This document shows, in pieces, positions 1 to 5,972 of a stretch of 5,972 bases of DNA (within the stretch, counting starts at the first letter, position 1; each line of letters starts with the position of its first letter). The DNA lies in assembly GCA_020846515.1 (NCBI GenBank), contig JADLDX010000504.1:1-5972 (forward strand), written 5' to 3'. Source of the stretch: Pirellulaceae bacterium. Its GTDB lineage: Bacteria > Planctomycetota > Planctomycetia > Pirellulales > Pirellulaceae. The position numbers and the translations under genes were made by a program. The notes under the pieces are model-generated. The model was not told the origin of the DNA, searched no databases, and worked only from the letters and a program-made list of their open reading frames with translations.

Positions 1-490
1 CGGCCTCTGCCTGGCCAGCCGGCCCATCGTTTTTTGGTGTGGGCTTGGGAGATTTCAGTGACTTAGACTCTGGCCACGGAGCGCCCATGGTCACCCACTT
101 GGACAGGGCGACCAGTTCCACCGTGGTCAGCTTGTCTTTGGGCGGCATCTTCAAGAATTCGTCGTGATTGACCGCGCTGATCAGTAAGCTTTCCCTGGGT
201 TTGCCCGGAATGACCGCCGCACCCAGTTTGCCACCGCGCATCAAGCCTGCATGCGATTCAAGACTCAGCCCGCTCTCAGCCTGATCGTCGTTGTGACACT
301 CGATACAGTGTTGATGCAATAACGGTCGGATCTTCGATTCGAAAAAATCGATTGCCTCGGGACTTGGCTGACTGCCGACCTCAGTTGCTTTGTCGCCCGA
401 ATTTTCAGGCGGTTGATCATCTATAGCCAGGATGCGACTTGATTGCATCAGCCAGACGAGAGGTAGTAGCCAGAGAAGTCGGAAAGTCAC
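1..490 (-). CDS. Exported planctomycete cytochrome c-domain (PSCyt1) protein, N-terminal part only
   Basis: The frame starts at GTG 490-488 and runs off the left edge, leaving 163 codons. Residues 1-22 look like a signal peptide: Arg4, a Leu/Trp-rich hydrophobic core, and possible cleavage after SSRILA. After an acidic, Pro/Ser-rich linker, residues 46-140 match the PSCyt1 domain. They contain FFESKIRPLL, the haem c motif CIECH (C62, C65, H66; bases 293-307), a GGKLG...VIPGKPRESLL stretch, LKMPPKDKL with Met115 as a likely axial haem ligand, and the closing WVTMGAPWP. A Lys/Pro-rich linker follows. In planctomycetes this domain usually precedes DUF1549 and DUF1553 in large secreted proteins of unknown reaction; those domains would lie beyond the window and are inferred. 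The GTG start is chosen because it gives a complete signal peptide and has AAAGAG (498-503) seven bases upstream. The in-frame ATG at 448 would remove the hydrophobic core. The gene is divergent from the thioredoxin gene. Confidence 0.9.
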   Translation of the reverse strand, partial: MTFRLLWLLPLVWLMQSSRILAIDDQPPENSGDKATEVGSQPSPEAIDFFESKIRPLLHQHCIECHNDDQAESGLSLESHAGLMRGGKLGAAVIPGKPRESLLISAVNHDEFLKMPPKDKLTTVELVALSKWVTMGAPWPESKSLKSPKPTPKNDGPAGQAEA

Positions 491-504
491 GGCAATTCTC
501 TTTC

Positions 505-524
505 GGTCGGACAGGTCGGACAGG
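505..524. repeat. 9-bp tandem repeat in the cytochrome gene leader
   Basis: The unit GGTCGGACA occurs twice back to back and a third copy begins (GG). It lies 15-34 bases upstream of the GTG start, inside the presumed untranslated leader. It is short and could be simple slippage; no function is claimed. Confidence 0.6.
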
Positions 525-548
525 GAGGGAGCGTAGGCGGGAACTCTT

Positions 549-578
549 AGTTTACCGTGAAGGGAGCCCCTGCGTCAA
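549..578 (-). promoter_or_regulatory. Possible sigma70-type promoter for the cytochrome gene
   Basis: Read on the minus strand, TTGACG (578-573) is followed after 18 bases by TAAACT (554-549). These match the -35 and -10 consensus at 5/6 and 4/6 positions. The -10 lies about 58 bases before the GTG start, giving a plausible leader of about 50 bases. Planctomycete promoters are poorly defined and a match of this quality can arise by chance. Confidence 0.3.
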
Positions 579-593
579 AGTGAACCGCCCGAT

Positions 594-604
594 CCGCCCT
601 AACC
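594..604. repeat. Left copy of 11-bp direct repeat (putative target-site duplication)
   Basis: The sequence CCGCCCTAACC ends exactly one base before the left terminal inverted repeat begins. An identical copy begins directly after the right terminal repeat at 727. Perfect identity and exact abutment on both sides are what a target-site duplication would look like. Confidence 0.7.
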
Positions 605-726
605 CAATGCCGCTTACTTTACGCCTGTTTTTTAGCGGTACGGCGCGAGCCGTCCGGTTCTTCAACGGAATTTCTAGTTAATTACCGTACGGCTCGCGCC
701 GTTACGCTACAAAGTAAGTGCCATTG
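605..726. mobile_element. MITE-like non-coding element, 122 bp, with terminal inverted repeats
   Basis: The ends are imperfect inverted repeats: 605-620 (CAATGCCGCTTACTTT) and the reverse complement of 711-726 (CAATGGCACTTACTTT), identical at 14 of 16 positions. Inside them is a longer, better inverted repeat (633-658 with 684-709). The element has no coding capacity and is flanked immediately by a perfect 11-bp direct repeat. Together these fit a miniature inverted-repeat transposable element moved by a transposase encoded elsewhere. Duplications of about 10-12 bp are known for some IS4-type insertion sequences, but no parent element is visible here. The left half carries 12 bases (621-632, ending in a T run) where the right half has only one (710), so the halves are not symmetrical. 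The alternative is a REP/BIME-type palindrome whose flanking repeat is coincidental. Confidence 0.6.
633..709. repeat. Inner 26-bp inverted repeat with 25-bp loop
   Basis: Bases 633-658 pair with 684-709 at 23 of 26 positions around a 25-base AT-richer loop (659-683). As DNA it could extrude a cruciform and as RNA a long hairpin. Each arm also holds a smaller palindrome: 640-653 is ACGGC-GCGA-GCCGT, a 5-bp stem with a GNRA-type loop when read as plus-strand RNA, and 689-702 is its complement. There is no classical terminator T-tract directly after the right arm. Confidence 0.8.
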
Positions 727-737
727 CCGCCCTAACC
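727..737. repeat. Right copy of 11-bp direct repeat (putative target-site duplication)
   Basis: CCGCCCTAACC, identical to 594-604, begins at the base following the right terminal inverted repeat. Removing 605-737 would restore a single uninterrupted copy of the site. Confidence 0.7.
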
Positions 738-807
738 GCCGGTACTTGGGAGCCATATCGCGGTCGACTGCGGTTCAGCCAGAGTTTCCCCAACGTCAAG
801 AAGCTTA

Positions 808-813
808 TATGAT
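808..813 (+). promoter_or_regulatory. Possible -10 box for the thioredoxin gene
   Basis: TATGAT matches the -10 consensus at five of six bases and lies 53 bases before the TTG start. No good -35 box is found at the right distance (785-790 reads TTTCCC). This is a weak candidate only. Confidence 0.2.
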
Positions 814-851
814 TAGGGTGATGCGTGCAGAGAAAAAAGAACCGCTCTTAT

Positions 852-855
852 AAGG
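852..855 (+). promoter_or_regulatory. Ribosome-binding site supporting the TTG start at 866
   Basis: AAGG lies 10 bases before TTG 866. The in-frame TAA at 851-853 overlaps it and blocks any start further upstream. It therefore supports TTG as the start rather than the ATG at 950, which would lose the membrane segment. Confidence 0.45.
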
Positions 856-865
856 CAGCGACGAC

Positions 866-1345
866 TTGGCTGAGCCATATAACAATCCCGATTATCAACC
901 GCCCAAGCCATCGCGAGGTCTGTTTTGGCCCATTGTGCTCTTCGTGCTGATGGTCGGAGCCCTGCAGTGGCCCAAAATCAAGGAAATGGTCTATGGCTCC
1001 CATGAGCCCGAGGCGGCCTTTAAGTGGGAACCCAACCTGGCTGCGGCTAAACTGCAGGCCGAAGAGACCGGCAAGCCCATGCTGTTGGTGTTTAGCGCCA
1101 GTTGGTGTCCGCCATGCAAAACGATGAAGCGACAAGTTTGGCCAGATGCCGAAGTTGGACGCGTGGTACAAGCAGATTATGTTCCTCTGTACGTCGATGT
1201 CGATTTGCCGGAGCATGCTGATCTGGTGGAACGTTATCAGATCAACGGCATCCCCAGCGTGTTTCTGGTCAACAAAGAGGGCGACATTTTGCGTAAGGCT
1301 AACTTCATGTCGCGCGATGAGGCGCTGAGCTTTTTGAATCAGTAG
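866..1345 (+). CDS. Membrane-anchored thioredoxin-fold protein (WCPPC)
   Basis: This 159-residue protein probably performs thiol-disulfide exchange outside the cytoplasmic membrane. Residues 1-18 are polar and Pro-rich with Lys14 and Arg17. Residues 19-35 form one hydrophobic segment (LFWPIVLFVLMVGALQW), read as an uncleaved anchor. The thioredoxin fold fills residues 55-159: strand PMLLVFSAS, the redox motif WCPPC (C81, C84) followed by KTMKRQVW, strand VPLYVDVDL, and the cis-proline motif GIPS (Pro130) before VFLVNKEGD. The short domain resembles the thioredoxin_7/thioredoxin-like families; the exact family and the substrate are not settled. The start is TTG, because an in-frame stop lies at 851-853 and the first ATG (950, residue 29) falls inside the membrane segment. 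A role in maturing cytochromes such as the divergent neighbour is possible, but only the location suggests it. The gene stands alone and converges on the WD40 gene. Confidence 0.9.
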   Translation: MAEPYNNPDYQPPKPSRGLFWPIVLFVLMVGALQWPKIKEMVYGSHEPEAAFKWEPNLAAAKLQAEETGKPMLLVFSASWCPPCKTMKRQVWPDAEVGRVVQADYVPLYVDVDLPEHADLVERYQINGIPSVFLVNKEGDILRKANFMSRDEALSFLNQ

Positions 1346-1355
1346 CTTGATGTAG

Positions 1356-1377
1356 CCCCGGCACTTCCGTGCCGGGG
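1356..1377. terminator. GC-rich hairpin after the thioredoxin gene, likely bidirectional terminator
   Basis: CCCCGGCAC pairs perfectly with GTGCCGGGG around a TTCC loop, giving a 9-bp stem that starts 11 bases after the thioredoxin stop codon. It lies between convergent genes, where a shared terminator is expected. There is no T-tract on either side, so it is not a textbook intrinsic terminator. It may instead be a repeated palindromic element or an RNA 3'-end stabiliser. Confidence 0.5.
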
Positions 1378-1381
1378 ATTG

Positions 1382-1444
1382 ATGACGAGTCGCGGAGCGA
1401 TTCGTTTACAAGTTCATGACGAGTCGCGGAGCGATTCGTCTACA
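1382..1444. repeat. Two near-identical 29-bp palindromic repeats
   Basis: Copies at 1382-1410 and 1416-1444 agree at 28 of 29 bases (T1406 versus C1440) and are separated by five bases (AGTTC). Each contains the palindrome GACGAGTCGC-GGA-GCGATTCGT, a 10-bp stem in the second copy with one G-T position, which is a G-U wobble in plus-strand RNA. The second copy ends four bases from the WD40 stop codon, so the pair forms the immediate 3' flank of that gene. Possible roles are transcription termination, mRNA 3'-end protection, or a dispersed genomic repeat family. Confidence 0.75.
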
Positions 1445-1448
1445 TGGC

Positions 1449-4400
1449 TCAGCGATCGAGTAACTGTTGGGCTTCTTCTTCCAGTACTTGGAACTCCAGC
1501 TTGTTCCAGATCCAGTCGAAGAAGTGCTCTGTGGCTGGCCATTGTTGACGATACTTCTCGATCTCGCGTTTGGCGAGACTGAAGGCTTCATCAGCCTGAG
1601 GGTCGCGTTGAGCCATGGCGGTTAGCAAACTGTCCATCGCATCGCCGCCGAGTTTCTGCTGAGCGGAAAGTCGTTGAATGGTTAGGCTGTCGCGTTTCAG
1701 TGTGGCTGACGACAGCTCTTCGACGGCCGCAGACTTGTCGCCAATGCGTAGAAGAACGGCGCCCAAAACGCTTTGTGCAACTGGATCATCGGGCGATGCG
1801 GTAGCGGCTTGACGCGCTAGTTGGACAACCGATGGGTGGTCAGTAAGGGTATCGGGAGCGTAAGCGGCAGCCCAAGCAATATTGCTGGCATCACTACCCT
1901 CGGCGGTCGACGATGATCGTTGAACCAGTTTGGTCAATGTCTGCTTGTACTCCTGAGGTTTGTGTTGCGCCAATTGAGTCAGGGACAGTCGCAGCCCAAT
2001 CAAGGTTGAATCGGGCAGTTTTTCCCAGGCCTCGATGAGTGATCTTTCGGCCGCGGGCAGATCACCGATCTGCACTTGCAAAGCTGCCATCTGCAGATGT
2101 CGCTCCTCGTTCATCCAGCCCTTTTCGTCCAGAAGCTGATAGACACTAATGGCCTGTAGTAAGCGAGCGTCTAACTGTGGATCATCGTCGCGCTGGGGAA
2201 TCAGCGTGGCAATTCGCTGGAGGGCCAACGCTTCATTGTCTGGGTCTAGACGCATGGCCCTTTTGAATAGGTCATCGATTTCTATCCATGCCTCAGGCCC
2301 TTTGGGGAGATCACTATCGCTGACGCCGAACAAGAATTTGTGGAGCAGTTGCATGTTGTCGGGCGCGTATTTGATGGCCTGCAAGAAGGCGAGCGTGGCC
2401 TCCCGGCCATTTTCATTGCGCTGAGTCTGCTTTACGGCTTTTCGTTGGCGATAGACATCGGCTAGCATTTCATACAGTTCTGCGACCTCTTGCGTTGGGA
2501 TACCGGGCTGCAGGGTTCCGTCTTTTGTTTTAGCCATCGCGAGAGCTCCGCTCAGTTGGCCGACAGCCGCATCGAGTTTATTCTGCGCGAAAAACAAACT
2601 GGCTGTGCGTTTGAAGTCGCGATAAATCTCGCGACTTTCGTGGCCCAGCCGTGTACGGACGGAGGTGCGATTTTGCAATAGTTCTGGCTCAACAGTTGCG
2701 CCTGCCGACTCAACCAGAATGTCTAACTCGCGAAAAGCATCTGCATCAGCGCCCTTCCTCAAAAACAGCGTGGCTAGTCTTCCGCGGGCTGCCTGATCCT
2801 CGGGCACGCGTGTCAGGATAGTCTGATAGTCCCCGATGGCTTGATCTTCCAAAAGTTTCTTTCGCAGAGGGTCGATCTTGGGGACACAAGCCTGTTTCAA
2901 GCGTAGAGCGGCGCGCAAACTGAGAAAATCTACATCACTTGCTAACTGGCCGGAGGTGTTACCCAGTAGGTCCTCGGCTTCCTCCCATTGGCCGGTCATG
3001 GCCAAGGCGGCCACACGTCGTAGCTGTATGTTGTCTGTAAGCTTTTCTGGTTTGAGGAGTTGAACTTGTCTCCAGTGCCAAAGCGCGGCCGTTGGTTGAG
3101 GTGGTCTGGCCAGCAAGCTACTATCCGCTTCATCCAGGTGCCACGCAACAATCTGGTCTAAGTCTGGCTGTTCAAACAGCAGATGGGGATCAGCGACCGA
3201 CTTCCATGCGTTCAGCACTTTCTGGGATGGCAAATTCTCCATCGGTTGCAGCGCGCCGACCAAGCGTCGCGCGCTGATGACTGAAGCGATACTTTTCAAT
3301 CGCTTACTAGACTCGGGTTCAGCCAAATTGGATTCTAGCGGACGCAACAGCCAGTTTGAGATTTTTAGCTGTGAGGACCAGCCGAGCGTATCGCTCAGTT
3401 CACAAATGCCTTGACTGCCTAATGTGCCAGGTTCGCCGCTCGATTCATGCCCAATGGCCGTGATTTGCCAGGAACCATCCGCTGTCAAGTTAAGCCGCGC
3501 TTTTCGGATGTGGTATGGAGCCGCAAGCGAGGCCACTTCACGACCGTTAAACAGTGGTTCATCGGTTCTGAGCGGGTTATTAACGATGAGCGTATCAAAG
3601 ACGCGAATCGTGTCGTCACCCCAACGGCAAAACAGATAGCGTTCCGAGTCGACTGCGTTGGGACCAGTGAGGGGTGATTCAATAAACTCGGCTTGAACCA
3701 TGCCTTGACTGGTCCCCAATACTTTAATCGAGAAGTGGGGCTCGAATCGCAATTGCGGTTGGTTCAGTTTCCACACGATGCCGCGACCATCGGCACTGGC
3801 CGTGACTACTTTCTGACCTGTGGCACTAAATGCGACATAGTTGATGTTGGCTGTGTTTGGCGCAATCGTATCGGTCTCACGGACTTCGAGCGGAAAAACT
3901 CGCCATTGACCATCATCCAACGACCAGATGAAAGCGCGATCATCTTCACTGCCGCTGACGACACGCAGTCCATCTGGACTGAAGGCGGCCAATGTAATTC
4001 TTTCCCGGTGGGCTTGATTCTTGCCACTACTACCTGCTCGACCATCTCGCGTTAGTTCGACAATTTTTTCTGTTTTCAAGTCGCCCACAAAAACGCCACC
4101 CTGAGTCGTATAGGCTACGAATCGAGACGAGTCTGGGGCAAATTGAGCGCCGGCAATGGTTCCGCGAATCGTTTGATTGATGGCGACTTTGGATGGAGAC
4201 GAAGACGTGGACAGGTTGCCTGCATTCCATTCCAACACACGCAAGACTGTTTGGTCGTCGTTGGTCGGTGAGCTACTCGGGGAAGCGATTAGCAACTTGA
4301 TGAACTTGTCGTCGGGAGCGAACTGGGAAAAGCGGCCAATGCCAGACTCTAAACCTTCGCCCTCGATTTTGCTTTCGAACCATAGCCTCTTGCCGGTGTC

Positions 4401-5972
4401 GTCGACCATGTGTCGATGCCCCTGGCGATCGATGGCACACAACCATTTTCCTGAGGCGTGCATCGATAAGTGAACAACTGGTTTGGGCAGAGGAATCTCT
4501 GGCTTGGTTAAAACTCGCTCTAAATCCCAAACGCGAACCCAGCCCCGTTCCAGTGCGGCCTCGGTTCGCTGGCCGCCCGCGGCCAGCATGTTTCCCGTGG
4601 TCACGATGTTTGCGTCAATGGTTCGTCCCGACAGCACGCCCAAGGACAGCGGTAGCTTGCCGATTTGGGGCATGTGCCAATTGTAAACCACGTTCTTGGC
4701 CATGGTGGCTGCAAAGCGGCCATCGGGTGTCACGGCCACTTGATTGATGGTATTGCTATGCAAAATCGGCGCGGCCACGATGTACCGAGCATGGATGTCA
4801 TAAACCAGCATCCGTTTATCGCGACTACCGGATACCAGATACTTACTATCAGGGCTAAAGGCCACTCCAAAAACTTGCTCACTGTGCCAGCTATGCCCGG
4901 TCAGTTCCAGGCTGACTGGTTGGGGTGACTCGGCGCTGAGAAACCACAACGCCAGCTTGCCATCGCGCGAGCCTGTCGTCAGCATAGTTCCATCGGGACT
5001 GAAAGCAGCGGCTGTGATCGATCTACTCTGAGCGACTGGGTAGCTCGCGAATTCTTGACTATCACTTTTTTTTGTATCGGTGCGTATCACCCAGCTTTCC
5101 ACGCCTTGACTGATGAACAGGGCTGGAGTTCGATTCGGGCAATAGGTCATGATGACGGCAGATTCCGACGCTATTGTCTTGGGGCTCATCAGGACGACAC
5201 CGACGGGTTCATCCGTGGGTGCGATATCCTTGACGAAGTTTTCTTTGCTACCGCTACGCGGTCCATTTTCGACCGACCACTGAACGACGCTCAGTTTGCT
5301 ATCCGGCCCAACGATGGCTGCGGCCACTTGAGTCGAAGCCTGTGAGACAGGGCCGCGGTTTGAGGTTGAGGCTACATTTTGTTTAGGCGAGAAGGCCAGA
5401 GCGCTGATGGTTCCGTCGACCCGCATCAACTCAAGTTTCTTCAGCCAAGAATGCGTTTCCCAAACAGTCAGTTGGCTACTCACGTCGGCTTGATGGGCTT
5501 TGGTCGAAGTGGGCGACTTGTTGGCCACGCCAAAATAATCGCCCTCAGGATGCAGCGTGGCGCTGGAGACCTCTGCGTAGGCGCCGCGCGATTGAAATTT
5601 GCCTTCGCTTGCCTGGTATGTAAACAGATGCGTGTTTTTGACCAACGGAGACGTAACGGTGATGACCGCAATCGAACCGTTGCGACTGAGATACGCTTGC
5701 AGACGCACATCGCTGGCTAACGGTAAGTCCGCGGGCCAATCGAGTGTTTGTTCTGGATCACGCTGCCAATGTCCGGGGCTTTTATCGTCGCTGCGTTGGC
5801 TGAATTGATAGAATATGTTGCCATTGACCACCGAAGCCATCAAACAGCGCTGACCGTCTTCGGCCAGGACCGTGGTTTCGATCGCTTTAGACTGTTGTTC
5901 CGCATCGGAGTTCAACGTTTGTTCACGAAAAGCGATGCCTGCCAATGCGGGCGTTTGAATTTTGGTTGCGCC
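1449..5972 (-). CDS. Giant WD40 beta-propeller and TPR protein, N-terminus outside the window
   Basis: The frame is open to the right edge, giving 1,507 visible residues ending at TGA 1451-1449. A TTG at 5945 is possible as a start but has no support: the nine codons before it stay open and no ribosome site or signal peptide is seen. Residue numbers below count from that TTG. Residues 1 to about 790 form WD40-type blades, clearest at 306-336 (AAFSPDGTMLTTGSRDGKLALW), 353-385, 398-424, 455-476 (VRVWDLE), 645-676 and 698-727, enough for probably two propellers. A Ser-rich stretch lies at 554-586. From about 905 to the end the protein is helical and TPR-like, with ALWHWRQVQLL, LRLDPDNEALALQRI, GDLPAAERSLIEAWEKLP, NIAWAAAYAPDTLTD and VLGAVLLRIGDKSAAVEEL. 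The WD40-then-TPR order and the NIAWAAAYAPD-type stretch resemble planctomycete scaffold proteins, many of which carry an N-terminal Ser/Thr kinase; a kinase here is inferred only. The likely role is protein-protein scaffolding. Confidence 0.9.
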   Translation of the reverse strand, partial: GATKIQTPALAGIAFREQTLNSDAEQQSKAIETTVLAEDGQRCLMASVVNGNIFYQFSQRSDDKSPGHWQRDPEQTLDWPADLPLASDVRLQAYLSRNGSIAVITVTSPLVKNTHLFTYQASEGKFQSRGAYAEVSSATLHPEGDYFGVANKSPTSTKAHQADVSSQLTVWETHSWLKKLELMRVDGTISALAFSPKQNVASTSNRGPVSQASTQVAAAIVGPDSKLSVVQWSVENGPRSGSKENFVKDIAPTDEPVGVVLMSPKTIASESAVIMTYCPNRTPALFISQGVESWVIRTDTKKSDSQEFASYPVAQSRSITAAAFSPDGTMLTTGSRDGKLALWFLSAESPQPVSLELTGHSWHSEQVFGVAFSPDSKYLVSGSRDKRMLVYDIHARYIVAAPILHSNTINQVAVTPDGRFAATMAKNVVYNWHMPQIGKLPLSLGVLSGRTIDANIVTTGNMLAAGGQRTEAALERGWVRVWDLERVLTKPEIPLPKPVVHLSMHASGKWLCAIDRQGHRHMVDDTGKRLWFESKIEGEGLESGIGRFSQFAPDDKFIKLLIASPSSSPTNDDQTVLRVLEWNAGNLSTSSSPSKVAINQTIRGTIAGAQFAPDSSRFVAYTTQGGVFVGDLKTEKIVELTRDGRAGSSGKNQAHRERITLAAFSPDGLRVVSGSEDDRAFIWSLDDGQWRVFPLEVRETDTIAPNTANINYVAFSATGQKVVTASADGRGIVWKLNQPQLRFEPHFSIKVLGTSQGMVQAEFIESPLTGPNAVDSERYLFCRWGDDTIRVFDTLIVNNPLRTDEPLFNGREVASLAAPYHIRKARLNLTADGSWQITAIGHESSGEPGTLGSQGICELSDTLGWSSQLKISNWLLRPLESNLAEPESSKRLKSIASVISARRLVGALQPMENLPSQKVLNAWKSVADPHLLFEQPDLDQIVAWHLDEADSSLLARPPQPTAALWHWRQVQLLKPEKLTDNIQLRRVAALAMTGQWEEAEDLLGNTSGQLASDVDFLSLRAALRLKQACVPKIDPLRKKLLEDQAIGDYQTILTRVPEDQAARGRLATLFLRKGADADAFRELDILVESAGATVEPELLQNRTSVRTRLGHESREIYRDFKRTASLFFAQNKLDAAVGQLSGALAMAKTKDGTLQPGIPTQEVAELYEMLADVYRQRKAVKQTQRNENGREATLAFLQAIKYAPDNMQLLHKFLFGVSDSDLPKGPEAWIEIDDLFKRAMRLDPDNEALALQRIATLIPQRDDDPQLDARLLQAISVYQLLDEKGWMNEERHLQMAALQVQIGDLPAAERSLIEAWEKLPDSTLIGLRLSLTQLAQHKPQEYKQTLTKLVQRSSSTAEGSDASNIAWAAAYAPDTLTDHPSVVQLARQAATASPDDPVAQSVLGAVLLRIGDKSAAVEELSSATLKRDSLTIQRLSAQQKLGGDAMDSLLTAMAQRDPQADEAFSLAKREIEKYRQQWPATEHFFDWIWNKLEFQVLEEEAQQLLDR

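Larger units (their letters stand above)
491..865. other. Divergent intergenic region, no gene seen
   Basis: These 375 bases separate two divergent genes and contain no convincing protein or RNA gene. Both 5' leaders and presumably both promoters must lie here. The centre (594-737) is taken up by a repeat-flanked inverted-repeat element described separately. The open frames crossing the region have no recognisable motif, no clear ribosome-binding site, and run through the palindromes, so they are not called as genes. Confidence 0.7.

Noticed and set aside
439..681. 80-codon plus-strand frame across the intergenic region
   Set aside because: It overlaps the start and signal peptide of the cytochrome gene on the other strand, runs through the inverted repeat, and shows no recognisable motif or ribosome site.
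491..865. tRNA, riboswitch or small RNA gene in the divergent gap
   Set aside because: No cloverleaf or known riboswitch core was seen. The structure present is explained by the inverted-repeat element.
848..1216. 122-codon minus-strand frame opposite the thioredoxin gene
   Set aside because: It is the antisense shadow of a gene with clear catalytic motifs, and its own product shows no domain.
1356..1377. Classical Rho-independent terminator
   Set aside because: The stem is excellent, but no run of T follows on either strand, so only a looser terminator-like call is made.
1382..1444. Two 29-bp direct repeats as a CRISPR array
   Set aside because: There are only two copies, the spacer is five bases long, and no cas gene is nearby. 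The palindromic repeats fit a terminator or dispersed repeat better.
3693..4055. 120-codon plus-strand frame inside the WD40 gene
   Set aside because: It is antisense to well-formed WD40 repeats, has no motif of its own, and is of the length expected by chance opposite a long gene.
5943..5945. TTG as the true start of the WD40-TPR protein
   Set aside because: The frame stays open for the nine codons before it up to the window edge, no ribosome site or signal peptide is seen, and the residues look like the middle of a protein. The gene is treated as partial instead.

Overview
The window looks like chromosomal DNA from a planctomycete, most likely near the Pirellulaceae. This rests on protein types and not on a database match. 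One gene starts with a planctomycete-type cytochrome c domain (PSCyt1). Another encodes a giant WD40/TPR protein whose C-terminal half resembles the tails of planctomycete WD40 proteins, which are often fused to Ser/Thr kinases. The intergenic spaces are rich in GC-rich palindromes. Alternative start codons are used: GTG for the cytochrome gene and TTG for the thioredoxin gene.

Layout: (1) 1-490, minus strand: the 5' part of an exported PSCyt1 protein, cut by the left window edge. (2) 491-865: a divergent intergenic region. It holds a weak promoter candidate for the cytochrome gene and a 122-bp non-coding element at 605-726. The element has imperfect 16-bp terminal inverted repeats, an inner 26-bp inverted repeat, and a perfect 11-bp direct repeat abutting each end, so it looks like a MITE-type insertion. 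(3) 866-1345, plus strand: a small membrane-anchored thioredoxin-fold protein with a WCPPC active site. (4) 1346-1448: a convergent gap packed with three hairpins, one 9-bp-stem GC hairpin and two near-identical copies of a 29-bp palindromic repeat. It probably ends transcription from both sides. (5) 1449-5972, minus strand: a WD40-TPR protein of at least 1,500 residues. Its frame is still open at the right edge, so its N-terminus lies outside the window.

The three genes do not form an operon: genes 1 and 2 diverge, and genes 2 and 3 converge. Two of them (cytochrome and thioredoxin) have features of proteins acting outside the cytoplasmic membrane. Nothing in the sequence proves a shared pathway. 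The most noteworthy item is the MITE-like element with its 11-bp flanking duplication; the hairpin cluster between the convergent genes comes next.
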